From positions 1-64,000 of the forward strand of contig CAZTDN010000008.1 in assembly GCA_964611895.1 (NCBI GenBank): DNA of 64,000 nt, in the 5' to 3' direction. This stretch comes from JAIEOG01 sp964611895. Lineage in GTDB: Bacteria > Bdellovibrionota > FAC87 > UBA2466. Shown piece by piece: positions 43,974-52,474 of the stretch; position 1 is the stretch's first letter, and every line of letters starts with the position of its first letter. The position numbers and the translations under genes were made by a program. The notes beneath the pieces were generated by a model that was not told the DNA's origin, ran no database searches, and worked only from the letters and a program-made list of their open reading frames with translations.

Positions 43974-44723
43974 TTGAAATTCCAACTCAAGATCTGGCGA
44001 CAAAACGATCCCAAGAGCCCAGGAAAATTCGTCGACTATTCTATTGATGGTATTTCTCCGGACATGTCTTTTTTAGAAATGATGGACATGCTCAATGTGG
44101 GCCTCGTCCGAAAGGGAGAGCCCGCAGTAGAGTTCGAGCATGACTGCCGCGAAGGCATTTGTGGTTCATGTTCCATGACCATCAACGGCAATCCTCACGG
44201 CCCAGACACTGGCACCGCGACGTGCCAACTGCACATGCGTCGATTTCGAGATGGGCAAAGTTTGGTAATTGAGCCTTGGAGAGCACGTGCGTTTCCGGTG
44301 GTGCGCGACCTGGTAACCGATCGCAGCGGCCTGGATCGCATTATTTCTGCTGGGGGCTTTGTCTCGGTTAACACCGGCAATGCGGTAGATGCCAATTGCC
44401 ACTTGATCGGGGAGGAAACCGCCGAAGCTTCCATGGATGCTGCGGCCTGCATTGGTTGCGGAGCCTGTGTCGCAGCCTGCAAAAACTCCTCGGCCATGCT
44501 CTTTACCTCAGCCAAAATCAACCAGCTAGGGCTCTTGCCTCAGGGAGCACCAGAACGATCCCGCCGGACCAAGGCTATGGTAGCGCAAATGGACAAAGAG
44601 GGTTTTGGTTCCTGCTCTAATACGGGTGCTTGCGAGGCTGCTTGCCCTAAAGAGATCAAAATCACCAATATTGCAAAACTAAGCCGCGAATTGCTTCGAG
44701 CGTATTTCTGCTCAACACCGTAA
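43974..44723 (+). CDS. sdhB: Succinate dehydrogenase iron-sulfur subunit
   Basis: Carries electrons from FAD to heme and quinone. The 249-residue protein has the 2Fe-2S motif CREGICGSC plus CQLHMR, the 4Fe-4S motif CIGCGACVAAC, and the 3Fe-4S or second 4Fe-4S region CSNTGACEAACPKE. The start is TTG, backed by AAGGAG, which overlaps the sdhA stop. The gene ends 3 bases before the convergent khpA stop. Confidence 0.94.
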   Translation: MKFQLKIWRQNDPKSPGKFVDYSIDGISPDMSFLEMMDMLNVGLVRKGEPAVEFEHDCREGICGSCSMTINGNPHGPDTGTATCQLHMRRFRDGQSLVIEPWRARAFPVVRDLVTDRSGLDRIISAGGFVSVNTGNAVDANCHLIGEETAEASMDAAACIGCGACVAACKNSSAMLFTSAKINQLGLLPQGAPERSRRTKAMVAQMDKEGFGSCSNTGACEAACPKEIKITNIAKLSRELLRAYFCSTP

Positions 44724-44726
44724 CGG

Positions 44727-44975
44727 CTATTCAATAATTTCTAGGACAGAGCGTTTGCGATGCTTGGTGGAGCATGCAGTGAGGATGGTCCGAAGCGCCA
44801 TTGCGGTCTTGCCTTGCTTGCCGATGACTTTACCCAAGTCTTCTTTTGCAACCACCAATTCGAAAACAGTGGTTTGCTCGCCGACGATCTCAGAGACTTG
44901 AACTTCATCGGGAACATCCACCAGGGCGCGGACCATGCATTCGAGGAGTTCTTTTAGCGTAGGTTCTTTAGCCAT
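44727..44975 (-). CDS. khpA: KH-domain RNA-binding protein KhpA
   Basis: Small RNA-binding protein (82 residues) with one KH domain. The GxxG loop is seen in KVIGKQGKTAMALRTI. Members pair with KhpB and control cell envelope and division genes through mRNA binding. The ATG at 44975 gives the usual KhpA length and start; a longer version begins at 45026. It lies between sdhB (convergent) and the FHA-GGDEF gene (divergent). The genes usually found beside it, such as rpsP and rimM, are absent here. Confidence 0.87.
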   Translation of the reverse strand: MAKEPTLKELLECMVRALVDVPDEVQVSEIVGEQTTVFELVVAKEDLGKVIGKQGKTAMALRTILTACSTKHRKRSVLEIIE

Positions 44976-45087
44976 CGGACGCCCCCAAAAAGCAGATTTT
45001 CCCTTTTGATATCTATAGGTTGCCATAGCGCCTAACGGGGTTCAATAGAATTCTCTAAATGACCGAAAAGGGGCTTTGGAGGGCTCG

Positions 45088-46044
45088 GTGGGCAATAAAC
45101 CGCTAAAAAACGTCTTGGATGAAACCATCCTCTTTACGAACGAAAAGACGGAAAAGAGCGCAGTCGCCGATCTCAAACCCAAAGCCGAGCCTTATCTCGT
45201 GCAACTCTCCGGCAAGGAGACCGGCCAAAACTTTGCGCTCAAGGGCCGAGTGATACGGATCGGGCGGGACGCCAGTTGTGAGATCTGTTTGGACGACCCC
45301 CATGTTTCCCGATTTCATGCTGAAGTGATCTTGGACGGAGGCGCTCCTGTGCTTCGCGACATGGGCAGCACGAACGGCATTTTTATCAATGGCAATCGGA
45401 TCCAGGAACACCGCCTCAATGACGGCGACAAAGTGCTAGTGGGAACACGCCTGTATTTTCGATTTACTTATCAGGACGCGCACGACCAGAGCTACCAACA
45501 GAATCTATTCAAAGCAGCCAACATGGATGCGCTCACCCAGCTATACAATAAAAAGTACTTCTTGGACGCTCTCCCCAAGGAAATGAGTTTCAGTCGACGA
45601 ACAAACGAAAACCTCAGCCTGATGATGTTGGATATCGATCATTTCAAGAAAATCAACGACACCTATGGGCACTTGGCCGGAGATCGCGTGTTGAAAGCGG
45701 CCGGCCAGCAAATCTCCAAAGCAGTTCGTCTGGAAAACATTTCCTGTCGCTACGGGGGTGAAGAGTTTGCCGTCATTCTGCGCAACTGTAGCCCGGAACT
45801 AGCGCATACCGTGGCTGAACGACTAAGAATGTCCATCGAGCAAGAAACGATTGTATTTCGAGATCACAAAATTCGTATCACTGTGAGCATTGGAATTGCC
45901 ACCTACGTGAACGAAAATTTTGCGACTATAGAAGACTTTATCCACGCGGCCGACGAACTACTCTATGAAGCAAAACGCGGTGGGCGGAATCGAACGGTGA
46001 CTACCTTTCACCGCGCAAAACCCGTTGCTGATAATCAGGAATAG
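45088..46044 (+). CDS. FHA-GGDEF diguanylate cyclase
   Basis: A 318-residue cytoplasmic signalling protein. An N-terminal tail with several threonines (DETILFTNEKT) is followed by an FHA domain (IRIGRDASCEICLDDPHVSRFHAEV, then GSTNGIFING) and a GGDEF domain with an intact GGEEF active site (CRYGGEEFAVIL). FHA reads phosphothreonine, so cyclase activity is likely controlled by a kinase. The layout matches the predation-linked DgcB of Bdellovibrio bacteriovorus, by general knowledge. I choose GTG at 45088, with GGAGG five bases upstream; a TTG at 45076 is the alternative. It overlaps the convergent gene by 44 bases. Confidence 0.88.
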   Translation: MGNKPLKNVLDETILFTNEKTEKSAVADLKPKAEPYLVQLSGKETGQNFALKGRVIRIGRDASCEICLDDPHVSRFHAEVILDGGAPVLRDMGSTNGIFINGNRIQEHRLNDGDKVLVGTRLYFRFTYQDAHDQSYQQNLFKAANMDALTQLYNKKYFLDALPKEMSFSRRTNENLSLMMLDIDHFKKINDTYGHLAGDRVLKAAGQQISKAVRLENISCRYGGEEFAVILRNCSPELAHTVAERLRMSIEQETIVFRDHKIRITVSIGIATYVNENFATIEDFIHAADELLYEAKRGGRNRTVTTFHRAKPVADNQE

Positions 46045-46528
46045 GGTTTGGGTAAACAGACGGTGGCATCCCCTCGCCTTCAAACTCTTCTTTCAACGTA
46101 GCGCGAAGTAGATCTTCCTCGAGAACAAACCCGAGTGTGCCCTGATCGCAAACCTGCACTGGGATAATTCTGGTTACTTTGAGGCGTGCCCCTGTGTCCA
46201 AATCCACCAATCTCAAACGAGGCTCGACGAGTTCATACAAACGTGCGATGGCACCAAAGTTCTTGAACTCTGTAACTGGGCCCACCCGTGCTAGACGTAC
46301 TGGCCCTTTAAACGAATTATGCAGGGGACTTTCTTTGAGAAGCTTTTCCCATCCCAGCTTAGGGTCTTGTTGAATCTCTTGAACGTTTGGGAGAAAGAGC
46401 GTTGGGTCCTTAAAAACCCGGAGTTCGCGCAGCGCCTGGAAGGTCTCGCACTGACCTCCGCTGCCCACCAAATTCACAGCAAAAGTGGAAGTAGCAGAAA
46501 GCAATAGAGCCATTCCTAATGGAATCAT
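46001..46528 (-). CDS. Hypothetical exported protein
   Basis: Unrecognised 175-residue protein with a signal peptide (MIPLGMALLLSATSTFA). The mature part has a QCETFQALRELRVFKDP start and a few beta-strand-like segments, with two cysteines. It starts two bases after panD, so it is in the nrnA-like - panD operon. Its 3' end overlaps the FHA-GGDEF gene by 44 bases on the other strand. No function is proposed. Confidence 0.7.
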   Translation of the reverse strand: MIPLGMALLLSATSTFAVNLVGSGGQCETFQALRELRVFKDPTLFLPNVQEIQQDPKLGWEKLLKESPLHNSFKGPVRLARVGPVTEFKNFGAIARLYELVEPRLRLVDLDTGARLKVTRIIPVQVCDQGTLGFVLEEDLLRATLKEEFEGEGMPPSVYPNPIPDYQQRVLRGER

Positions 46529-46530
46529 GG

Positions 46531-46893
46531 TCAGGTTACCTTGCGTGAAATGGACTTAATTTCATTCCTCTCATCAACATAAACCAGGGTCGGTCGAAAA
46601 CTCAGCGCCTCTTCCTTGTCGAGCTGGCAATAGGCCGCGATGATGATCGTGTCCCCTTTGCGAGCCTTCCAAGCCGCAGCGCCGTTAATACAAATCGTCC
46701 CTACTGGGCCTTCCATGACGTAAGTCGCAAACCGCTCCCCGTTTGTGACATTGTAAATTTCTACCCGTTCAAACGGCTGAAACCCAGACGCGTCCAAGAG
46801 ATTGCGCCCAATCGTGATACTGCCCTCATACTCCAAATTGGCGTCAGTCACGCACGCACGGTGAATTTTTGCTTTGAGATACGTTAAAAGCAT
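46531..46893 (-). CDS. panD: Aspartate 1-decarboxylase
   Basis: Makes beta-alanine for pantothenate from aspartate. PanD self-cleaves to form a pyruvoyl group at a Gly-Ser bond, seen here as Gly24-Ser25 in YEGSITI. The N-terminus LKAKIHRACVTDANL and the later INGAAAWKARKGDTIIIAAY are typical. The 120-residue length is usual. Its start overlaps the end of the upstream DHH gene by 50 bases in another frame, an unusually long overlap. No other pantothenate gene is nearby. Confidence 0.95.
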   Translation of the reverse strand: MLLTYLKAKIHRACVTDANLEYEGSITIGRNLLDASGFQPFERVEIYNVTNGERFATYVMEGPVGTICINGAAAWKARKGDTIIIAAYCQLDKEEALSFRPTLVYVDERNEIKSISRKVT

Positions 46894-47926
46894 CGTTGTA
46901 CAGCCCTGTCTCTCGAATCCGAGCTTCCAGAGCTTTTAAAACCTGGGGAATGACGTCATCCACTGGTTGCTGAAACATTCCACCCGCTGCTTTTTTATGC
47001 CCGCCGCCCTGAACCGTCAATGATCGAGCAAATTTCGCGACGTCGATGCCCCCGTGGGAGCGCAGCGAAATCTTGGTGCTGGCAGGACCTAGCTCAAAGA
47101 AGATGAGAGCAACATCAATCCCCACCGTGAGAAAAAGATGATCGATAATGCCTTCTTTGTCGTCCGACTCTGCACCATATTTTCGCATCGTTTCTTGGGT
47201 GACCTTGGACCAAATGATGCGCCCTCCCATTTCTAACTTGGCCAATGACAGAATTTCCGAAAGCAGCTGAAGGCTGGAGTAGCTGCGTTCCAGAAGGCCG
47301 CGTTCTCCCACGCGGGTAAAATCAAAACCAGTTCTAAGCAGCATCGCGGCGAGTTCCATGGACTCAGGCGTTGTATTGGAATGGCGAAAAAAACCCGTAT
47401 CAAAAATCAACCCCAAGTAAATATGCTGGCAAAAGTCGGCGTCCAGAGGGGTTTCAAAATAAGGTGACTGGGAAAGGTAATACAAAAGCTCCGTATTGCT
47501 CGACGCGCAAGGATCCACCATTTTAATGGTGTAGGGGTAGTCCACACTCACGACATGGTGGTCGATAAATACCTGCACTTTGGCATTTTCAAAATACGGT
47601 CGGACGCGACCCGCCCGATCAATGCCTCCATCGACGATAAAGGCCACGTCGAAATTTCCCAGCTGACCGGAGGGATCATAGCTGTCCAACGTATGGACCG
47701 AATCCACGTCGGGAAGAAAGTGGTAGCGCGAAGGCAACGGCTCGTCATTAACGATAGCGACTTCGGCGAGGGGGTACCGGTGATGCAACATCTTGCGCAG
47801 CGCGAGTTGGGAACCGATAGAATCTCCGTCGGCATTGCCCGGCGCAGTCACCAAAATGCGCTTTGCTTTCTCCAGAGCTGGCGTGAGCTGCTGAAGCTGC
47901 GGGACAAATTTATCCGTGTTCAACAT
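46844..47926 (-). CDS. DHH-family phosphoesterase (NrnA-like)
   Basis: A 360-residue member of the DHH/DHHA1 superfamily, probably a nanoRNase or pAp phosphatase. Seen are GNADGDSIGS (the first metal motif, where the His of the usual H-x-x-x-D-G-D pattern is not obvious), VDGGI, the DHH motif in VFIDHHVVSVDY, FDTGFFRHSNT and the DHHA1 motif GGGHKKAAGG. NrnA degrades two- to four-nucleotide RNAs, which also removes pGpG, the product of c-di-GMP breakdown. It is cotranscribed with panD. The 50-base overlap supports coupling. Confidence 0.88.
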   Translation of the reverse strand: MLNTDKFVPQLQQLTPALEKAKRILVTAPGNADGDSIGSQLALRKMLHHRYPLAEVAIVNDEPLPSRYHFLPDVDSVHTLDSYDPSGQLGNFDVAFIVDGGIDRAGRVRPYFENAKVQVFIDHHVVSVDYPYTIKMVDPCASSNTELLYYLSQSPYFETPLDADFCQHIYLGLIFDTGFFRHSNTTPESMELAAMLLRTGFDFTRVGERGLLERSYSSLQLLSEILSLAKLEMGGRIIWSKVTQETMRKYGAESDDKEGIIDHLFLTVGIDVALIFFELGPASTKISLRSHGGIDVAKFARSLTVQGGGHKKAAGGMFQQPVDDVIPQVLKALEARIRETGLYNDAFNVSQSKNSPCVRD

Positions 47927-48017
47927 CCGGCTTCCTTGACTAACAGAAAATCCAATACCATGAAACCTGATAAAGACGAAAGAAATCGAACCAAGCCCAT
48001 CGATAAAGCAAATTATA

Positions 48018-49046
48018 TCAAGGATTTAGAATAATCTTGCCGAACTGCTTGCGGCCATCCATCCGGTCAAATGCTTCCCCGGCTTGCGATAACGGAAAGG
48101 CTTTGTCCACGACAGAGCGCAGTTTGCCCTGAGCGAAGAGTTCTAAAATCTGGGGAAAGTCCCGCTTGTCTCCCATTGTGGAACCCAGGATCTGGATCTG
48201 GCGAAAAAAGACATGTGCAAGGTTGGTGGTTGCCTCAGCGCCGGTGGTGGCTCCACAAACCGGGATGCGCCCACCATTGCGGATGAGCTTGATATTGGAT
48301 TCCCAAAACTTTGCGCCCAAGTGATCGAAGATCACATCGCAGCCTTTTGGAGCCAAGCGGCGGACCACACTCACCCAATCGGCATCAGAGTAACAGACCC
48401 CATGATCCGCACCCAAACGCCGGGCCAAGTCCAACTTATCCTGGCTCCCGGCGGTAGCGATCACCTGCGCGCCAAGATGCTTTGCAATCTGAATCGCTGC
48501 CGATCCCACACCGCTGCCGGCGGCATGTACCAGAACAATCTCTCCGCGCTGAACCTGGGCCCGTTTGACCAGCATCTGCCACGCTGTTGTGGACACCAAC
48601 GGCATTGCAGCAGCGTCATCAAAACTCAGCTGAACGGGTTTGGAAAAAACATTGCCCTGGGGAATGCAAACCAGCTCGGCATGGGTACCCGACACTTGCT
48701 CGCCTAAGATCCGGTAATCGGGACAAAGACTCTCCCAACCGCTCTCACAACGATCGCAAATTCCGCAAGCAAGGCCGGGGTGCACGATGACCTCATCGCC
48801 TTTTTTCCAGCGAGTGACGCCTGACCCCACTTGATCCACCACACCGGAGGCGTCCCCCCCCAATACGTGAGGAAAGGTGAGCTTTAAACCAGGCAAGCCA
48901 CCCGTCACCCAAATATCCAGGTGGTTCAACGCCGCTGAGCGGACGCGGACACGAACTTCGCCGGGACCGGGAGTGGGATCGGGCAATTCGCCCACTTGAA
49001 GGACCTCTCTGTGGGAACCATGTCGGGAAATGTAAGCAGCCTTCAT
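48018..49046 (-). CDS. Zinc-binding alcohol dehydrogenase / quinone reductase family protein
   Basis: A 342-residue medium-chain dehydrogenase. The structural-zinc motif CGICDRCESGWESLC is present, as is the Rossmann fold VLVHAAGSGVGSAAIQIAKHLGAQV. The substrate-pocket start RVRVRSAALNHLDIWVTGGLPG is like NADPH:quinone oxidoreductase-type MDR proteins. It probably reduces a quinone or an enone with NADPH. Its ATG overlaps the stop of the exchanger gene (ATGA). The gene pair is not functionally linked in an obvious way. Confidence 0.88.
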   Translation of the reverse strand: MKAAYISRHGSHREVLQVGELPDPTPGPGEVRVRVRSAALNHLDIWVTGGLPGLKLTFPHVLGGDASGVVDQVGSGVTRWKKGDEVIVHPGLACGICDRCESGWESLCPDYRILGEQVSGTHAELVCIPQGNVFSKPVQLSFDDAAAMPLVSTTAWQMLVKRAQVQRGEIVLVHAAGSGVGSAAIQIAKHLGAQVIATAGSQDKLDLARRLGADHGVCYSDADWVSVVRRLAPKGCDVIFDHLGAKFWESNIKLIRNGGRIPVCGATTGAEATTNLAHVFFRQIQILGSTMGDKRDFPQILELFAQGKLRSVVDKAFPLSQAGEAFDRMDGRKQFGKIILNP

Positions 49047-50179
49047 CGAGATTTTCCCCAGCCGGCTTGTTCACTCAAATAAACCAATGCACGCGGACCG
49101 CGTCGCAGAGTGAGAAATCGCAGGATGTAATAGATGACTGAAACCGCAAACCAAACCGTGTAGACAATCAGCACTTCCTTGCGCAAAGGAGCATGGATAA
49201 ACTGTGCCAGCCAAAGCACAAAAATCGCTGTTGCCTCCATTAGTGTAAACCGTAAATCCAACAAGAACAGACCTGCCAACGCCGACTGCGCGATCGTCAA
49301 CGCCAATTCCATTTCGTGGAGTTCGTCGAAATGTACGGCCTCCCAGCGGCCCAGAGAAAGATTGAAAACGATAGGAATCATTGCGGCCAACATCGTCCAT
49401 TGATTGATATTGCTGTTAACCATGTTCATCACAGCCATGGGGGCTTTGCCTTTTTGCCGTGCCCAGTTGAAAGCGGAAACTTTTTCAGGAAACTCCGATA
49501 GAAACGGCGCCACCCACTGCACAAACACAAAAGTACTAATTCCCCACGCCAGTGCCCACCGTTGGAGAGTTTCCACAAACGGGTGCGCGCTGAAGTAGAG
49601 GGCAACTCCTCCTCCCACAAAGAGCACGGTCACCGCCGCCACTCTAAGATTGGGGCCTAGCCGCAGAATCTTTTTGCCAATCCAGGGAAGATCGTCTGGG
49701 TCCTCGACCTCATGAACCGGTTGGCGCGCGATGATGACGAGATAAACAATGTAAATCACACTCAAGACGATCGAGTCGTAACAGTCCAAACTGCTTTTCC
49801 AAAGAATGACGACAAAATAGAGTACCGAAATAAAAAGAAACAAGACACCCCAGGAATCGCTGTCTTCAAGGTCGATCTGGCGAACCCATTTGCGTTTACG
49901 CAAGCCTTCCGAAATAAAAAACACAAACATGATCATGGGCCAGCCCAACCCCACCAGGAGGCGCAACGACCCCGTCAGGTTGGCGATCATCAGATCTCTT
50001 TGTTGATTCCAGGCGATGGTCGCTTCGACTGCAAACTCCGGAAGCGTTTGCAACCAAGCCAAAAGGGTCAAAGCTAGGGCTTTGGGCATAAATGTCTGCG
50101 CCGTTTCCGCAGCCCAGCCGATGATAAATGCCGAAAGGAGAATGACCACCAAACTCCAGGAGTCTAAAACGTATTCCAC
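49043..50179 (-). CDS. CaCA-superfamily cation exchanger-like membrane protein
   Basis: A 378-residue polytopic protein with two repeats. The alpha-1 region TLPEFAVEATIAW...ANLTGS and alpha-2 region FLSEFPEKVSAF...NMVNSNINQWTML have the E-x-x-x-x-x pattern and the small-residue pair of Na+/Ca2+ exchangers, but they are diverged, so the ion is uncertain. The GTG at 50179 has GAGGG upstream and starts just before helix 1; an upstream GTG at 50227 lies inside a GGTGCCC hairpin. The gene is coupled to the dehydrogenase gene by an ATGA overlap. Confidence 0.78.
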   Translation of the reverse strand: MEYVLDSWSLVVILLSAFIIGWAAETAQTFMPKALALTLLAWLQTLPEFAVEATIAWNQQRDLMIANLTGSLRLLVGLGWPMIMFVFFISEGLRKRKWVRQIDLEDSDSWGVLFLFISVLYFVVILWKSSLDCYDSIVLSVIYIVYLVIIARQPVHEVEDPDDLPWIGKKILRLGPNLRVAAVTVLFVGGGVALYFSAHPFVETLQRWALAWGISTFVFVQWVAPFLSEFPEKVSAFNWARQKGKAPMAVMNMVNSNINQWTMLAAMIPIVFNLSLGRWEAVHFDELHEMELALTIAQSALAGLFLLDLRFTLMEATAIFVLWLAQFIHAPLRKEVLIVYTVWFAVSVIYYILRFLTLRRGPRALVYLSEQAGWGKSR

Positions 50180-50408
50180 CTTGAATCCCTCTTCAAAACC
50201 GCACTCAAAGGTGCCCAAAATGGGCACCTGGCTACCCGAAAAATGGCTGTAGGTTACCGCCTATCCCGTGAATTGAATAGGTTTTTTGCCTGTATGCCGA
50301 CTGAAGTCAGCGGCACTCATCTTGCACAATGCCCAGACCTGGTGGGCGCCGTGTTCCGCCCGTGTGCGCGGCAATGGACCCAGTAGACCGTTTTAGGAGA
50401 GAGTAGCA

Positions 50409-52412
50409 ATGAAGCGTGCCTGGCTTGCTTCTGACGAAGCCGACAGCTCCCCATCGATGGACCGAGTAGCCCGGGAGATCCAGGGCTCTTTGTTCGGCCT
50501 CATTGCGATTTTTCTATTGGTTGCTCTAACCAGCTATATTCAACTCGATTCCATTAGTATTTTCCAAGGACGCCTGGACCAGATCCATAACTTTGCCGGC
50601 ATCGTAGGCGCTTTACTGGCCGAAGGGATCCTCGGCTCTGTCGGGGCTCCGGGGTATGCTTCCATTCTTTTGGTAGCCCTGTTTTCACTGGGGACTTTCT
50701 TGGAAATCCGCATTCGAGACCACTTTTTTAAGATCGCCGGGGTGCTCCTGGGTGTCGTACTCACAGCCATCACCATCAATCTCATGTTCGTGGCAAGCTT
50801 TCCCGAAGCCAGTCTTTGGCAGGGCGGCCTGGTGGGCCGTTTCGTGGGCCACTTCCTGCGGCAGTATTTCAATACAGGAGGCGCGATTTTATTGGTAACG
50901 GGTGGGTACACGCTCACGTTCTTGCTCACCACGGGCATTTCCCTGGGAGCAATTGCGCGTACAGTTTTTGACAACCGCACGGCGAGTGAAGAGGAAGAAG
51001 AATTCGAAGACGAGCAAGAAGAATCCACATCGGAGCAGTCCTCGGTAGCGGCAGACGCAGGCCAGCCCACGGCAAGTCCAGTGGTAGTGAAAATGCGCAA
51101 AAAACCCGTAAAGAAAACCGCCACGGTCAGCGACGATTCCGAAACAGAGAGCGAAGAAGAGTCAACGCAAGTAGCAGCCACGCCAGGCGTATATGAATAC
51201 CGCGAGATGATCCCCTTCACAGCGTCGTATCAGGTGCCTTCTCTGCGACTGCTCAAGAATGCCGAAAACAAAGTAAAACGCCTCAGCAAAGCGGAGTTGC
51301 GCGCTAACGGCGAAATGATTGTGCAGCACTTGGAGTCATTCCAGATTACCGGAGAGATCACTGCCATTACCGAAGGGCCGGTAGTCACGACTTACGAATA
51401 CAAGCCCGCGGCAGGGGTGAAACTTTCCAAAATTGCTAACCTGCAAGACGATCTCGGAGTGGTCTTAGGAACGAATCAGCTGCGTGTGATTGCGCCAATT
51501 CCCGGCAAGACCGTAGTGGGTATCGAAGTGCCTCGCCCGCAGAGCGAAACGATTTCACTCAAAGAAGTGCTGAGTCAAAAGGGCTTTGAAGACAAAAAAC
51601 TCTTGCTCCCCATTGCACTGGGAAAAAGCACCGATGGACGACCGCTATTTGGCGACCTCGCTGCCATGCCGCATCTACTGGTCGCTGGAGCGACGGGTAG
51701 CGGTAAATCCGTGTTCATGAACAGTCTGATCATGAGTCTTTTGTTCCGGCTCTCTCCCCAGGAACTGCGCTTGATTTTGATTGACCCCAAAATGCTGGAG
51801 TTCGCGGCCTTTGCGGGATTGCCTCACCTCGTTACTGATGTCATCACGGACAATAAAATCGCCATCAACGCCATGAACTGGGCCGTGACCGAAATGGACC
51901 GCCGTTATGCACTGATGGCAAAGACCGGCTCTAAGAATATTGATTCCTACAACTCCAAGATGAAGAGCCCCAAGGACCGCATTCCGCTTTTGGTGGTCGT
52001 GGTAGACGAGCTTGCAGATTTGATGATGTCCGGGGGCGAAGAAGTCGAAGTCGCCATCACTCGGTTGGCCCAAAAAGCGCGCGCTTCGGGAATTCACCTG
52101 GTCATTGCTACCCAGCGCCCTTCTGCTGAAGTCGTCACAGGCTTGATCAAAGCCAACATCCCCTCTCGAATCAGTTTCAAAGTGCCTTCAGGAATTGATT
52201 CAAGAACGATTTTGGACACTTCAGGTGCCGAGGAACTTATTGGTAAAGGGGATTCCTTGATGGTTCAGCCGGGCATCCCTCTGCGCCGCATTCACGGTAC
52301 TTTTGTCACTGAAGAAGAACTCGCTCGCACCGTAAAATTTGCTAAGGATGGGAAAAACCATAGCAAATTCTACATTAGCTTTGCCGGCTCCAAACCCGGT
52401 TCTGAAAAGTAA
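50409..52412 (+). CDS. ftsK: DNA translocase FtsK/SpoIIIE, lacking the gamma domain
   Basis: Moves chromosome DNA through the division septum. The 667-residue protein has four or five N-terminal membrane helices (to about residue 180), a short acidic linker (EEEEEFEDEQEES), and the ATPase motor with Walker A AGATGSGKSVFMNS and Walker B LLVVVVDELADLMM. It ends right after the beta domain (HGTFVTEEELARTVKF then a short tail). The usual winged-helix gamma domain that reads KOPS and contacts XerD is missing. The AGGAG ribosome site is nine bases before the ATG. Overall identity is secure. Confidence 0.93.
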   Translation: MKRAWLASDEADSSPSMDRVAREIQGSLFGLIAIFLLVALTSYIQLDSISIFQGRLDQIHNFAGIVGALLAEGILGSVGAPGYASILLVALFSLGTFLEIRIRDHFFKIAGVLLGVVLTAITINLMFVASFPEASLWQGGLVGRFVGHFLRQYFNTGGAILLVTGGYTLTFLLTTGISLGAIARTVFDNRTASEEEEEFEDEQEESTSEQSSVAADAGQPTASPVVVKMRKKPVKKTATVSDDSETESEEESTQVAATPGVYEYREMIPFTASYQVPSLRLLKNAENKVKRLSKAELRANGEMIVQHLESFQITGEITAITEGPVVTTYEYKPAAGVKLSKIANLQDDLGVVLGTNQLRVIAPIPGKTVVGIEVPRPQSETISLKEVLSQKGFEDKKLLLPIALGKSTDGRPLFGDLAAMPHLLVAGATGSGKSVFMNSLIMSLLFRLSPQELRLILIDPKMLEFAAFAGLPHLVTDVITDNKIAINAMNWAVTEMDRRYALMAKTGSKNIDSYNSKMKSPKDRIPLLVVVVDELADLMMSGGEEVEVAITRLAQKARASGIHLVIATQRPSAEVVTGLIKANIPSRISFKVPSGIDSRTILDTSGAEELIGKGDSLMVQPGIPLRRIHGTFVTEEELARTVKFAKDGKNHSKFYISFAGSKPGSEK

Positions 52413-52448
52413 GCCCCCAAACCCAGTCTAGCTTCTGGTATAAGGTCG

Positions 52449-52467
52449 CCTTTGGTTGAGCCAAGGG
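52449..52467 (+). promoter_or_regulatory. Hairpin covering the ribosome site of the papain-like gene
   Basis: A 7-bp stem (52449-52455 with 52461-52467) holds the AAGGGG ribosome site of the gene at 52475 in its right arm. The hairpin could lower initiation at the TTG start. It is too short to be a strong terminator for ftsK and lacks a T-tract. Confidence 0.4.
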
Positions 52468-52474
52468 GACTGTT

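Noticed and set aside
47960..48034. A 24-codon plus-strand frame (MKPDKDERNRTK...)
   Set aside because: It has no ribosome site and overlaps the end of the dehydrogenase gene on the other strand. It is too short to call without other evidence.
50208..50229. GGTGCCC hairpin taken as a terminator
   Set aside because: It has no T-tract in either direction and lies in the leader of the CaCA-type gene. It helps only to choose the downstream start.
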